This document shows, piece by piece, positions 51,415-60,264 of a stretch of 64,000 nt of DNA. Origin of the DNA: Aeoliella straminimaris. GTDB taxonomy: Bacteria > Planctomycetota > Planctomycetia > Pirellulales > Lacipirellulaceae. Under the pieces are notes generated by a model. The model made no database searches, was not told the DNA's origin, and saw only the letters and a program-made list of their open reading frames with translations. The DNA lies in NCBI RefSeq assembly GCF_024054565.1, contig NZ_JAMXLR010000024.1, forward strand, positions 62,001-126,000. Direction: 5' to 3'. The translations under genes were made by a program, and so were the position numbers. How positions within the stretch are numbered: the first letter of the stretch is position 1; the number at the start of each line of letters is the position of its first letter.

Positions 51415-54246
51415 ATGAAAACTGACGAACTTCGCGAAAAGTACCTGTCGTTCTTCGAGACCAAGGGCCATACCCGCGTGGCCAGCGACGTGCTGGTGCC
51501 GACCTGGGACCCCAGCGTGCTGTTTACCCCGGCGGGGATGAACCAGTTCAAGGACCATTTTTTGGGCAAGGTGAAGCTCGACTTCACGCGGGCGACCACC
51601 TGCCAGAAATGCATGCGCACGGGCGACATCGACAACGTGGGCCGCACGCCGCGGCATCACACATTCTTCGAGATGCTGGGCAACTTCTCGTTCGGCGACT
51701 ACTTCAAGGACGAGGCCATTCACTGGGCCTGGGAGTTCCTGACCGACAAGAAGTGGCTCGGTTTGCCCCCCGAGACCCTGAGTGTCACCGTTTACAAGGA
51801 CGACCAGCAGGCTGCCGACATCTGGCACGAGAAGATCGGAGTGCCCACCAGCCGCATCAGCTACGAAGAAGAGGACGAGAACTTTTGGCCGGCCAGCGCG
51901 CCGAGCCAGGGCCCCGACGGTGTTTGTGGGCCCTGTAGCGAGATTTACTACACCGCTCCAGGCCGCGAGGCCCTGGAGATCTGGAACCTGGTGTTCACGC
52001 AGTTCAACCGCGTGGGCGATCCGCCGGACAACCTCCGCCCGCTGCCATCGAAGAATATCGACACCGGCATGGGGCTCGAACGCACGGCCGCGGCGCTGCA
52101 AGACGTGGAGACCAACTTCCACATCGACATCCTGATGCCGATTGTTCAGGCAGCGGCCGAGGTGTGTGGTGTGAAATACGAATACCACAGCGAAAACGGC
52201 CGCCGGCTCCGCCGCATCACGGATCACGTCCGCGCTTGCACCTTCGCGGTGCATGAGAACGTGTATCCGGGGGCCAACAAGGAAAAGTACGTCGTCAAAC
52301 GCTTGCTGCGTCGCGCGGTGCTCGACGGCCACCAGATCGGACTCCGTGATCCGTTCCTCTGCAAGATCGTGCCGACCGTGGTCGAAATGATGGCCGGCAC
52401 CTATCCCGAGTTGAAGGAGACCACCGAGCGCGTCGCTGGCGTGATCGAGAAAGAAGAAGCCAATTTCTTTGCCACGATCGATGGCGGGCTCAATCGTATC
52501 GAGCAGTCTTTCGACGAAATGCGCAAGGAAAACCGCACCACCGTGGATGGTCACGTAGCGGCCGACTTGTACCAGACGTTCGGCGTGCCGCCGGAGTTGT
52601 TCGAGTCGCTGGCGGCCGAGCACAACCTGGCGTTCGACTGGGACGGTTACGAGCAGGCTATGTTGGAGCACGGCGAAGCGTCGGGCAAGTTGACCCATAC
52701 TGTGATGGGCTCGAAGGGACCGATCGACTCGCTCAAGCAGGTTCACCACAAGACCGATTTTCTTGGTTACGACGTCACGGAGGCCTCGGCCACGGTGCTG
52801 GGCATTATTGCCGGCAAGGCGCCCAACGATCACTTGTGCGACAAGATGGAGGAGATTGGCCACGAGGATCCCGTGCGGATCGTGCTCGACAAGACACCGT
52901 TCTATGGCGAGAGCGGTGGGCAGGTGGGCGATGTAGGCAAGTTGATGGGCGCGGGTTTCGAGTTCGATGTGATCGACACGCAGAAGGATGGCGAGCTGTT
53001 CGTCCATATCGGTCACTTGAAGAGTGGCGTCATGAGCGAGGGCGACACGGTGCAGGCCGCAGTCGACACTGGGCGCCGCGACGCAATTCGCCGCGCCCAC
53101 TCGGCAACGCACTTGCTGCACCATGCCTTGCGCAAGCACCTGGGCGACCACGCGCAGCAGCAGGGTTCGAAGGTGGAAGCCGACTGGCTGCGGTTCGACT
53201 TCACGAACCTCAGCCCCGTGACGCCCGAGCAGCTCGCGGCGATTACCGAAGATGTGACGTCCGACGTTGCCACGGCGGCCGAGGTAAAGTGGGAGACCCT
53301 GCCACTGGCCGAGGCCCGCAAGCAGGGCGCGATGATGCTATTTGGCGAAAAGTACCCCGACCCCGTGCGGATGGTGTCGATGGGCCCGCTCTCTGCAGGT
53401 ACCAACAGCCGCGAATTATGTGGCGGCACGCACCTGACCAACACCAAGCAGGTGGGAGCGTTCGAAATCATCAGCGAAGAAGGGGTCTCGGCCGGCACCC
53501 GGCGTATCGTGGCGCTTACGGGCCAGCGGGCCGAGCAGCAGGTGGTCGAAACCACCACGGCACTCGACAAGACCGCCAAGCTGCTCTCCTGTGCTGCGAG
53601 CCAGGTTCCCGAGGCCGTCACCGCGCTACTCGCCGAGCAACGTTCGCTGAAGAAGCTGCTTTCCAGCGGTGGTGCGGCCAGCGACGAACCCGGCCCGAAG
53701 CTTTCGAGTCCCACCGACCAACTGTCCTATCAGCAAGCGAAAATTACGCTCACCGAAGCGGGACGTCTGCTATCGGTGGCGCCGCTCGCGGTGCCCGAGC
53801 GGGTGGAGTCGCTGCTGTCGGAGGTCGAGTCGATGAAGCGGCAACTGGCCGAACGCGACGCAGCGGGACCGCTTTCGGCCGACAAATTGTTGGAATCGGC
53901 CACCAAGATTGGCGCAACCACGGTGGTGGTCGCCGAGACGCCCGGCGCGCCGCAAAACCTGATGCGCCAGCTCATCGACCAGCTCCGCGCCAAAGAGGAC
54001 AGCGTGGCTGTGCTGCTGGCTGCCCGCGAGGGAGACGAAAAGGTAACCCTGATCGCCGGCATTTCGAAAGACTTGCAGCAGGCGAAGGTGAGCGCAGGCA
54101 AGTGGATTGGGCCGGTGGCCAAGACGCTTGGCGGTGGTGGTGGCGGTCGTCCCGACATGGCCCAAGCGGGTGGTAAACAACCTGAGAAACTACCTGAGGC
54201 ACTTGAGGTGGCGTTGAAGACCATCAAAGAAATGATCGACGCTTAG
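51415..54246 (+). CDS. alaS: alanyl-tRNA synthetase
   Basis: 943 residues, longer than the usual 870-880. The class II catalytic core begins FFETKGHTRVASDVLVPTWDPSVLFTPAGM with RTGDIDNVGRTPRHHTFFEMLGNFSFGDYF. The editing domain has the zinc residues HSATH (562-566 region) and CGGTHL. The C-terminal domain ends with LGGGGGGRPDMAQAGG. The extra length comes from two similar coiled-coil segments, TAKLLSCAASQVPEAVTALL (about 721-750) and AGRLLSVAPLAVPERVESLL (about 783-812), where one is usual. The ATG at 51415 is chosen over a TTG at 51379. Confidence 0.95.
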   Translation: MKTDELREKYLSFFETKGHTRVASDVLVPTWDPSVLFTPAGMNQFKDHFLGKVKLDFTRATTCQKCMRTGDIDNVGRTPRHHTFFEMLGNFSFGDYFKDEAIHWAWEFLTDKKWLGLPPETLSVTVYKDDQQAADIWHEKIGVPTSRISYEEEDENFWPASAPSQGPDGVCGPCSEIYYTAPGREALEIWNLVFTQFNRVGDPPDNLRPLPSKNIDTGMGLERTAAALQDVETNFHIDILMPIVQAAAEVCGVKYEYHSENGRRLRRITDHVRACTFAVHENVYPGANKEKYVVKRLLRRAVLDGHQIGLRDPFLCKIVPTVVEMMAGTYPELKETTERVAGVIEKEEANFFATIDGGLNRIEQSFDEMRKENRTTVDGHVAADLYQTFGVPPELFESLAAEHNLAFDWDGYEQAMLEHGEASGKLTHTVMGSKGPIDSLKQVHHKTDFLGYDVTEASATVLGIIAGKAPNDHLCDKMEEIGHEDPVRIVLDKTPFYGESGGQVGDVGKLMGAGFEFDVIDTQKDGELFVHIGHLKSGVMSEGDTVQAAVDTGRRDAIRRAHSATHLLHHALRKHLGDHAQQQGSKVEADWLRFDFTNLSPVTPEQLAAITEDVTSDVATAAEVKWETLPLAEARKQGAMMLFGEKYPDPVRMVSMGPLSAGTNSRELCGGTHLTNTKQVGAFEIISEEGVSAGTRRIVALTGQRAEQQVVETTTALDKTAKLLSCAASQVPEAVTALLAEQRSLKKLLSSGGAASDEPGPKLSSPTDQLSYQQAKITLTEAGRLLSVAPLAVPERVESLLSEVESMKRQLAERDAAGPLSADKLLESATKIGATTVVVAETPGAPQNLMRQLIDQLRAKEDSVAVLLAAREGDEKVTLIAGISKDLQQAKVSAGKWIGPVAKTLGGGGGGRPDMAQAGGKQPEKLPEALEVALKTIKEMIDA

Positions 54247-54540
54247 GGGTGCGGAGTGCGTTGCGTACTTCACCCTCTAGAGGGATGCAATTCGTCGCCG
54301 GTAGAGTTCGCGAGAGCTGCTAGCTGGCGCGTTTCCGCTTTTGTGTTTTTCGAGCTTGCATTCCTAGCAAAGGCCGTCATAAGATGAAGGCGCAGGCGGC
54401 GTTGATGGACACCTGAAGAGATTCGATTGCTTTTCTTTCCGCCTGCTGGTGGCAACCAGTTTCCCGTGACTGGTCGGCCGGTGGTTGAGCGGGTGCTTGT
54501 GTAGCCCCCACTGGCAAGGCCGCCATTCGATCCCCATACG

Positions 54541-55005
54541 ATGGAGCGTCAGCCTATGAATGGCACAGAGAGCGGTTTTCAGATTGATGTGAGTCGCGGC
54601 CCCAACTGGGTATTCCTGCGGCTCAGTCCAGGCGAGTCGGGCACCACGGTCAACGAGCAGCAGTTATCCGATGACTTGTGGAACGTGGTGTCGCGTCATC
54701 TGGTGTATCGCGTGGTCTTGGAGTTCGGACCCCAGTTCAAGTCCCTCACCCCAATGGTGATCGCGCAGCTCGATGCTTTTCGCACCCGTCTCGAATCGCA
54801 CGATGGTGCGTTGCGCGTGTGTGGTCTCAACAAGAAGTCAGCCGATACGTTGGCTTCGTACTGCGCGGAGTCGAAGCTCCGCTCGCGGTTGACCAGCCAC
54901 TCGTCTGTTGCTTGCGCCGTGTTCGGAACCGAAGATACGGAAGCCGACCACAAGGCAGAAGAAGTCACGCAAGATACTGCTTACGAAGCGCTGCGAGTGC
55001 ATTGA
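54541..55005 (+). CDS. STAS-domain-like protein (anti-anti-sigma type)
   Basis: 154 residues. The pattern of alternating strands and helices, with VYRVVLEFGPQFKSLTPMVIAQLDAFRTRLESHDGALRVCGLNKKSADTL read in segments, fits a STAS domain (SpoIIAA-like): a central hydrophobic strand before the loop, then a long helix and the strand LRVCGLN. The usual DLS phosphoserine loop is altered to FGPQFKSLTP, so regulation by serine phosphorylation is uncertain. The tail (about 125-154) is acidic. Starts are at 54541 or 54556. Its last 41 bases overlap the end of the convergent GH10-like gene. Confidence 0.65.
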   Translation: MERQPMNGTESGFQIDVSRGPNWVFLRLSPGESGTTVNEQQLSDDLWNVVSRHLVYRVVLEFGPQFKSLTPMVIAQLDAFRTRLESHDGALRVCGLNKKSADTLASYCAESKLRSRLTSHSSVACAVFGTEDTEADHKAEEVTQDTAYEALRVH

Positions 55006-56410
55006 GCACCGGCTTGGGTTGGTCTTGATCATCGAACAGGCCGGCCCCAGGGAATTCTGCGCCTTTGTCGGAAAGCTGATTCCACACCACTACCTGGACG
55101 CAGTTCTTGGCCAGCAGCGGCGGCAAATAACGCTCGACCCACTCCGCGCGAGTGTGCGAGTGGCCGCCGTCAGCTTGCTTGTCTTTGCTGCGCCGGGTGT
55201 CGATGGTGAGCATCAGGAACAGTGGCAGTTCGAACAGACCCCATTGATCGACCAGCCGGCTGAAGGCCAGGGCAGGCCGTGGCGCCGTGGCCAGTGGCTG
55301 CGAGCCAATGTTCAGCTCCAGGCCCAGCCCCGATACGCCCAGATCGGCCCGCACCAGGGCGTCGGCGAAATGCATCGGTGCGAGGTCCGTTTGCTGTGTG
55401 GCCATGTACTCGGCCCACGGTTGATCGAAACTCACCACGATGGGCGTCCGCTGATCGAGATCGCGAATCGTATGAATGGCCGACGCCACGACCTGCAGGC
55501 GGTCTTCATCCCCAAGTGACAGCACGCGAGGACGATTCATCCGCGCTGCCACATGCCACAGGTGCACCTTGCTGCGGTAGCGCTTCACGGTGTGGCGGAC
55601 GTGGTCGAGCATGAAACTCGACAGCGTGTCGTAGTCGCCTTCCCACAGGTAGGTCCAGTCGGGCACCCGGCGTTCGTCGAACTCCAGCAGCGGCCCGCCC
55701 ACGACCTTCAGTCCGTTCTTCTGGGCCCACCGCAGTTCGTTATCGGTGTTGTCCCATTTTCGCTTGCCCTCGCTGGCTTCGATGTCACGCCACGACATCG
55801 GCAGGCTCACCAGATTGAAGGTCTCGGTGACCGACTCGCGGAGGTCTTCGTCCGGCAATTCGCCACTCAGGTCGACCCCCAGCAGCGTGTTCAGCGGGGC
55901 GTTGCGTGTCCGCATGCCGAGCGCCTGCTCGGCGTACACCGCGGCCAGGCGTTCGCCAGCGGCCACTGCTAGCTCGATGGCCTGGTTGGCTTCGGTGGCG
56001 GCCGTGTCGGGTTCGTGCTGCCGCGACGCCGCCCGGGCGAAATGCCGCGTGGCGGCGAGCACCTCCTCGTCCAGGTCGGGCGGCACAATCAGTCCCAGTT
56101 GTCGCCACGCTTCCAGCTGATTCCGCAGTCGATGCACCAGCCCTCGGGCCAGTTCCACTTCCAGGAAGTAGGGGGTGTCACGCTCCATAAGCGTGGAGGT
56201 CGACAGTAGCATCTCCCCCCGGTCGCCCACCAACCAGGGTACGCAGACCGTGCCCGAGTCGCTTTCCGCCCGCTGAATGACCAGCTGTTTCTCAGAGACA
56301 AAGACGCTCGAGAACCAGGGAAGCTCCTCAAACCCGATCATGTGGACGCGCGTCGGGTCGAGACTCTCGAGTCGGCTACCGTCATGTACAAACAGTCGCA
56401 TCAGTCCCAT
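54965..56410 (-). CDS. GH10-like TIM-barrel protein, probably catalytically degenerate
   Basis: 481 residues from the ATG at 56410. Residues about 1-175 are a beta-rich and helical N-terminal region with no known name. From about 180 a GH10 (xylanase-type) barrel can be followed: FNLVSLPMSWRDIEASEGK, LRWAQKNGLKVVGGPLLEF, VPDWTYLWEGDYD, HLWHVAARMN and LGLELNIGS. In true GH10 enzymes the acid/base Glu sits in a DVVNE motif; here the spot reads HVAARMN, while a Glu at the nucleophile strand (LELNIG) remains. It may therefore bind sugar rather than cut it. No signal peptide is seen. It overlaps the convergent STAS gene by 41 bp. Confidence 0.75.
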   Translation of the reverse strand: MGLMRLFVHDGSRLESLDPTRVHMIGFEELPWFSSVFVSEKQLVIQRAESDSGTVCVPWLVGDRGEMLLSTSTLMERDTPYFLEVELARGLVHRLRNQLEAWRQLGLIVPPDLDEEVLAATRHFARAASRQHEPDTAATEANQAIELAVAAGERLAAVYAEQALGMRTRNAPLNTLLGVDLSGELPDEDLRESVTETFNLVSLPMSWRDIEASEGKRKWDNTDNELRWAQKNGLKVVGGPLLEFDERRVPDWTYLWEGDYDTLSSFMLDHVRHTVKRYRSKVHLWHVAARMNRPRVLSLGDEDRLQVVASAIHTIRDLDQRTPIVVSFDQPWAEYMATQQTDLAPMHFADALVRADLGVSGLGLELNIGSQPLATAPRPALAFSRLVDQWGLFELPLFLMLTIDTRRSKDKQADGGHSHTRAEWVERYLPPLLAKNCVQVVVWNQLSDKGAEFPGAGLFDDQDQPKPVLNALAALRKQYLA

Positions 56411-56633
56411 GACGGTGCGGACCTTTGGTGAGCGTGAGCCGCCGCGGCTGGCCGGAGCGGAAGGGTTGTTGACACTGAGCCGACCGGCAGGAGGGGCAGC
56501 AGTCTCCAACGCTTTGCGGCGAATAATCCAGTTTAGTTGACACCCGCGGTCCGAGGCAAGCACTCTGCCTGCCGCCCCGACAACGCTATACTTGGTGCCT
56601 GCCGCAAATCCCCCCTGGAAGCCGGAGACGGAC

Positions 56634-57527
56634 ATGCACTCCACCCCCCTAATCGACACCCAGCTGGCAGATATTCCCGCGCGGCACGGTAAGGTCCGCG
56701 ATGTTTACGACCTGGGAGAGCACCTGCTGCTGGTGGCCACCGACAGGATCAGCGCCTTCGATTGGGTGCTACCAACCGGCATCCCCGATAAGGGCCGCGT
56801 GCTAACCGGAGTGAGCCAATTCTGGTTCGACCAACTGGACACTCCCCATCATCTGGTGACCACCGAAGTCGACCAGATGCCGCTGCCCGACGGGGTCGAC
56901 CGCGAGGTACTTCGCGGCCGGGTGATGCTTACCAAGAAGGCTCAAGTGGTCCCAATGGAATGCGTGGTGCGGGGCTACCTGGCAGGCTCGGGTTGGAAAG
57001 AGTACCAGCAGTCGGGCACCGTGTGCGGTGTGCAGCTACCCTCTGGCCTGGTGGAGAGCGATCGGTTACCCGAACCGATCTTCACCCCCGCCACCAAGGC
57101 CGAGATGGGCGAGCACGACGAGAACATTTCCTTCGAGCGGATGGCCGCTGAGATCGGCACCGAGCTGGCCGAAGAATTGAAGGCCCGCAGCATCGAGCTT
57201 TTCAACAAGGGCTCGGCCCACGCCGAGAAGTGTGGACTGCTGTTGGCCGACACCAAGTACGAGTTCGGCCATGCCGACGGCGAACTGATTCTGATCGACG
57301 AAGTGATGACCCCTGACAGCTCGCGCTACTGGCCGGCCGACCAGTACCAACCCGGCGGCCCGCAACCATCGTTCGATAAGCAGTTCGTCCGCGACTGGCT
57401 GCTGGCCAGCGACTGGGACCGCAACAGTACGCCTCCTGAATTGCCGGAAGAGATCGTCGAGAAGACGCGCGCGAAGTACATCGAAGCCTTCGAGCGGATT
57501 AGCGGTGGTGAGTTTGCGTGGAAGTGA
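56634..57527 (+). CDS. purC: phosphoribosylaminoimidazole-succinocarboxamide synthase
   Basis: 297 residues, the normal size for the monodomain SAICAR synthase, which joins aspartate to CAIR with ATP in purine synthesis. Visible motifs are GKVRDVYDLGEHLLLVATDRISAFDWVLP near the N-terminus, VPMECVVRGYLAGSGWKEYQ, PIFTPATKAEMGEHDENISF, LADTKYEFG and LIDEVMTPDSSRYWP with QFVRDWL. The ATG at 56634 has GGAG six bases upstream; the open frame from 56592 adds an unlikely leader. It is read alone, away from other pur genes. Confidence 0.95.
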   Translation: MHSTPLIDTQLADIPARHGKVRDVYDLGEHLLLVATDRISAFDWVLPTGIPDKGRVLTGVSQFWFDQLDTPHHLVTTEVDQMPLPDGVDREVLRGRVMLTKKAQVVPMECVVRGYLAGSGWKEYQQSGTVCGVQLPSGLVESDRLPEPIFTPATKAEMGEHDENISFERMAAEIGTELAEELKARSIELFNKGSAHAEKCGLLLADTKYEFGHADGELILIDEVMTPDSSRYWPADQYQPGGPQPSFDKQFVRDWLLASDWDRNSTPPELPEEIVEKTRAKYIEAFERISGGEFAWK

Positions 57528-57552
57528 GGTAGGGGTGCTTGGGAGGTTCTTC

Positions 57553-57572
57553 CGACGAGCTACGCCTCGTCG
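57553..57572. terminator. hairpin between purC and the convergent membrane gene
   Basis: CGACGAG (57553-57559) and CTCGTCG (57566-57572) pair across a six-base loop that holds the stop codon of the minus-strand gene. It is followed by an A-run on the plus strand. The same TACGCCTCGTCG sequence ends the paralogous gene at 58261. Confidence 0.5.
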
Positions 57573-58231
57573 AAAACTGCTCCTTGTTGCTCTATTGTCG
57601 GAAAGTTCTTTAGGTACTTCTCGCCAAATCCATGGTATTCAAAGTAACCCTTTTCCAGCTTCTTCCCGATCACATGCGGAGCGAACATAAGCATCAGATT
57701 TGCTGTGAGGACCAGGAAAAGCGTTCGTGGAAATTCGAAGAACGTTTCGAAGTCGATTCCGGTCCAGTCGGTTAACCGGGAACTGCTGAGTAGTAGAACG
57801 GCTAATATAGCAATGGGGACGCCAGCGACGTATCGCAGCAGATTGTGCATAGGGCAAACGTAGAAGGTCGTACAGACGGGTCGCGGTTCCTGACGCTCCA
57901 TCCATACCACGATGCCTATAGCCAAAGCAACGAATGGAATTAACCATAACAGGCTGATATCAAGGGCGGTGAACACGATAAGCAGGAAAGCTCCGAGCAG
58001 GACGAACAGTATCGCGCTTGTGCCGGAGCGTGTACTCAGTCCGTTGTTGGCGGCCACATCCCACTGAGTCTTTGCCGGCCGGTTGCACTTGACGCACCGC
58101 GTCGGCAGTTGAGCCCCCTCAGGCATGCGCAGCTTTTTGTCGACGCGCACCACCGACGGATCGCCTTCGATAGCGAAGTCGGCCGGATCTAAATCCGCTT
58201 GCGGCGCAGCGAAGGGATTTTCGTCATCCAT
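57560..58231 (-). CDS. membrane protein with NPFAAP tag and zinc-ribbon pair, copy A
   Basis: 223 residues from the ATG at 58231. The N-terminus is MDDENPFAAPQADLDPADF, followed by a CVKCNRPA cysteine pair (about residues 48-51), two membrane helices (about 72-90 and 92-109), a CTTFYVCPMHN segment with Cys and His that may complete a metal site, two more helices, and the C-terminal YFEYHGFGEKYLKNFP. The gene to its left in transcription order, at 58261, encodes a paralogue with the same layout. The function is unknown. The long open frame continuing to 59341 runs through the paralogue in another frame and is not real. Confidence 0.75.
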   Translation of the reverse strand: MDDENPFAAPQADLDPADFAIEGDPSVVRVDKKLRMPEGAQLPTRCVKCNRPAKTQWDVAANNGLSTRSGTSAILFVLLGAFLLIVFTALDISLLWLIPFVALAIGIVVWMERQEPRPVCTTFYVCPMHNLLRYVAGVPIAILAVLLLSSSRLTDWTGIDFETFFEFPRTLFLVLTANLMLMFAPHVIGKKLEKGYFEYHGFGEKYLKNFPTIEQQGAVFDEA

Positions 58232-58260
58232 CGATTTGCTTTCGACCAGAGTCCGATTCG

Positions 58261-58908
58261 CTACGCCTCGTCGGCGCCTGGAAAGCTCTCCAAAAACTCT
58301 CCGCCGAATCCATGGAACATAAAGGGCTGTTGCTGATTTGGGACACAACGAAGCTGCAAACGCGCTTTTCGCGCGATCACCCTGCTGATCAAAATGCACC
58401 CAATAAATGGCAGGAGCAAATCGAGTTGCCCTGCGGCAGGAAACAGCTCGGCAAGCCACGCCTCGCCCAGGAGCAACAGCAAGCCACACCAGCCGATGGC
58501 CACGGTCAGGTACCTCAACATCCGGTGTTTGGTGCAGGTGTAGAAGCAAAACTGGGTGGCGTTGTTCGAGCGGATGACTCCGTACAGCAGGGCGATTGCC
58601 AAGACGGCCGCCACTGTGACCAACGGCTCGGCCGAGCGAGGTACGTAACTGCGAGCGACCAACATGCCGGCGACCACCAGGCCGATGGTTCCCAGCCGCA
58701 TGGCAATCCACAGGCCGTAGTTCCTTACGGCCGATACCTTGGTGGGGTGAGTGGCCGGTTGATTGCAACTGAAGCACCGTGAGGGCAGCGTGGCACCTTC
58801 GTACAGCAGCAAGTGCTTGCCATCGCGTACGACGCCGACCTCTTCGAGCGGGGGCACCGTCGACTCCAGGCTGGCCTGTGGTGCGGCGTAAGGGTTTTCG
58901 TCTTCCAT
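58261..58908 (-). CDS. membrane protein with NPYAAP tag and zinc-ribbon pair, copy B
   Basis: 215 residues. Same order as copy A: MEDENPYAAPQASLESTVPP, a CFSCNQPATHPT pair (about residues 45-48), two helices, CFYTCTKHRMLRYL, two helices, and FMFHGFGGEFLESFPGADEA. Cys spacing and the HGFG motif match copy A, so these are tandem duplicates 29 bp apart and probably co-transcribed from upstream of 58908. The cysteine and histidine residues of the two loops could bind one zinc at the cytoplasmic face. The function is unknown. Confidence 0.75.
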   Translation of the reverse strand: MEDENPYAAPQASLESTVPPLEEVGVVRDGKHLLLYEGATLPSRCFSCNQPATHPTKVSAVRNYGLWIAMRLGTIGLVVAGMLVARSYVPRSAEPLVTVAAVLAIALLYGVIRSNNATQFCFYTCTKHRMLRYLTVAIGWCGLLLLLGEAWLAELFPAAGQLDLLLPFIGCILISRVIARKARLQLRCVPNQQQPFMFHGFGGEFLESFPGADEA

Positions 58909-59050
58909 ACCTAATATCCGGGGGAAAGCCGTTCGCAGCCCATTCTACACGCTCTTCCCGCTCGATTGCCCCCGATAGTTCAACCTTTCGCTTCCAACTA
59001 TACTGGGGGTTTCCCGATTCCTGCCCTTTCACCCCCTGGCTCCTCTCAAG

Positions 59051-60190
59051 ATGCTTCGTTACTGGACCGCTGGCGAATCGCATGGGCAGACGCTCATTGC
59101 CCTGGTTGATGGCTTCCCCGCTGGTGTGGAGCTCGATCCCAGCCAAATCGACGTGGAACTCCGCCGGCGACAGGGTGGTTACGGCCGCGGAGGCCGGCAG
59201 CGGATCGAAACCGATGAGGTGCAGATCCGCACCGGCATCTGGCACGGCACCACGCTCGGCAGTCCGCTGGTGCTGGAGGTGGCCAACCGCGACTACAAAC
59301 TCGAGCGGCTGGACGATCTGCCTCGTCCCCGACCGGGACACGCCGACCTGACTGGCTCGATGAAGTACCTGGGATCGATCCGCGGCATCCTCGAACGCTC
59401 CAGCGCCCGCGAGACAGCCGTCCGTGTGGCGGCCGGCGGGCTGGCCAAGCAGTTGTTGGCGCCGTTCGGCATCACCGCCCTTGGTTACGTCACCGAACTC
59501 GGCGGCGAGCGAATCGATCCGATCGATGGCGACTACGAAACCCTGAAGGCCGCGCGGGATGCAAGCGAGATCTACTCGCTCAATCCCGAGAAGGACGCCG
59601 ACATCAAGAAGCTAATCGACGAAACCCGCAAGGCGGGCGACACGTTGGGCGGCGTGATGGAAGTTCGCGTCGACGGACTGCCGTTCGGCCTGGGCACGCA
59701 CGCCCAGTGGGATCGCAAGCTTGACGGCCGACTGGCGCAGGCGGTGATGGCGGTGCAAGCCATCAAAGGCGTCGAGATCGGCATGGGCTTTGAAGCCGCG
59801 CGGCTGCCGGGCTCGAAAGTACACGATCCCATCCTCTACGACGAGTCGCAGAAGGACTCGCCGAACATGGGTTACGTCCGTCCCAGTAACAACGCGGGTG
59901 GGCTCGAAGGCGGTATGACCAATGGCATGCCGCTGGTGGTGCGGGCGGCCAAGAAGCCGATCAGCACTCTGGCCAAGCCGCTGGAGTCGATTAACCTCGA
60001 CACCAAGCAGCCCGACGCGGCCAGCTACGAGCGGAGCGACGTCTGCGCGGTGCCCGCTGCTAGCGTGATTGTGGAAAACGTGGTTGCATTCGAGATCGCC
60101 GCCGCCCTGGTCGATAAGTTTGGAGGGGATAGCTTGCCAGAGATGCAAGCTCGCTACGAACTCTTCCAGAAAATGGCCCGGGAGAGGTAG
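59051..60190 (+). CDS. aroC: chorismate synthase
   Basis: 379 residues, standard for this enzyme, which makes chorismate from EPSP using reduced FMN. The family motifs are in place: LRYWTAGESHGQTLIALVDG at the N-terminus (catalytic His11 in GESHG), RRRQGGYGRGGRQRIETDEV, RPRPGHADLTGSMKY, ERSSARETAVRVAAGGLAKQ, SNNAGGLEGGMTNGMPLVV, and RSDVCAVPAASVIVENVVAF with the second catalytic part. It begins at the ATG at 59051. It is not next to other aro genes, as is common. Confidence 0.96.
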   Translation: MLRYWTAGESHGQTLIALVDGFPAGVELDPSQIDVELRRRQGGYGRGGRQRIETDEVQIRTGIWHGTTLGSPLVLEVANRDYKLERLDDLPRPRPGHADLTGSMKYLGSIRGILERSSARETAVRVAAGGLAKQLLAPFGITALGYVTELGGERIDPIDGDYETLKAARDASEIYSLNPEKDADIKKLIDETRKAGDTLGGVMEVRVDGLPFGLGTHAQWDRKLDGRLAQAVMAVQAIKGVEIGMGFEAARLPGSKVHDPILYDESQKDSPNMGYVRPSNNAGGLEGGMTNGMPLVVRAAKKPISTLAKPLESINLDTKQPDAASYERSDVCAVPAASVIVENVVAFEIAAALVDKFGGDSLPEMQARYELFQKMARER

Positions 60191-60264
60191 GGGGACACCT
60201 CGGCGACCGCTCGCGGTTTAGCCATTGGACATCCGCCTGCCTGCACGCCCGTGGCTCGCAGGGC

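Noticed and set aside
57560..59341. 593-residue minus-strand frame
   Set aside because: Only the last 223 residues have family-like features; the rest runs antisense to the aroC start and across the paralogue in another frame.
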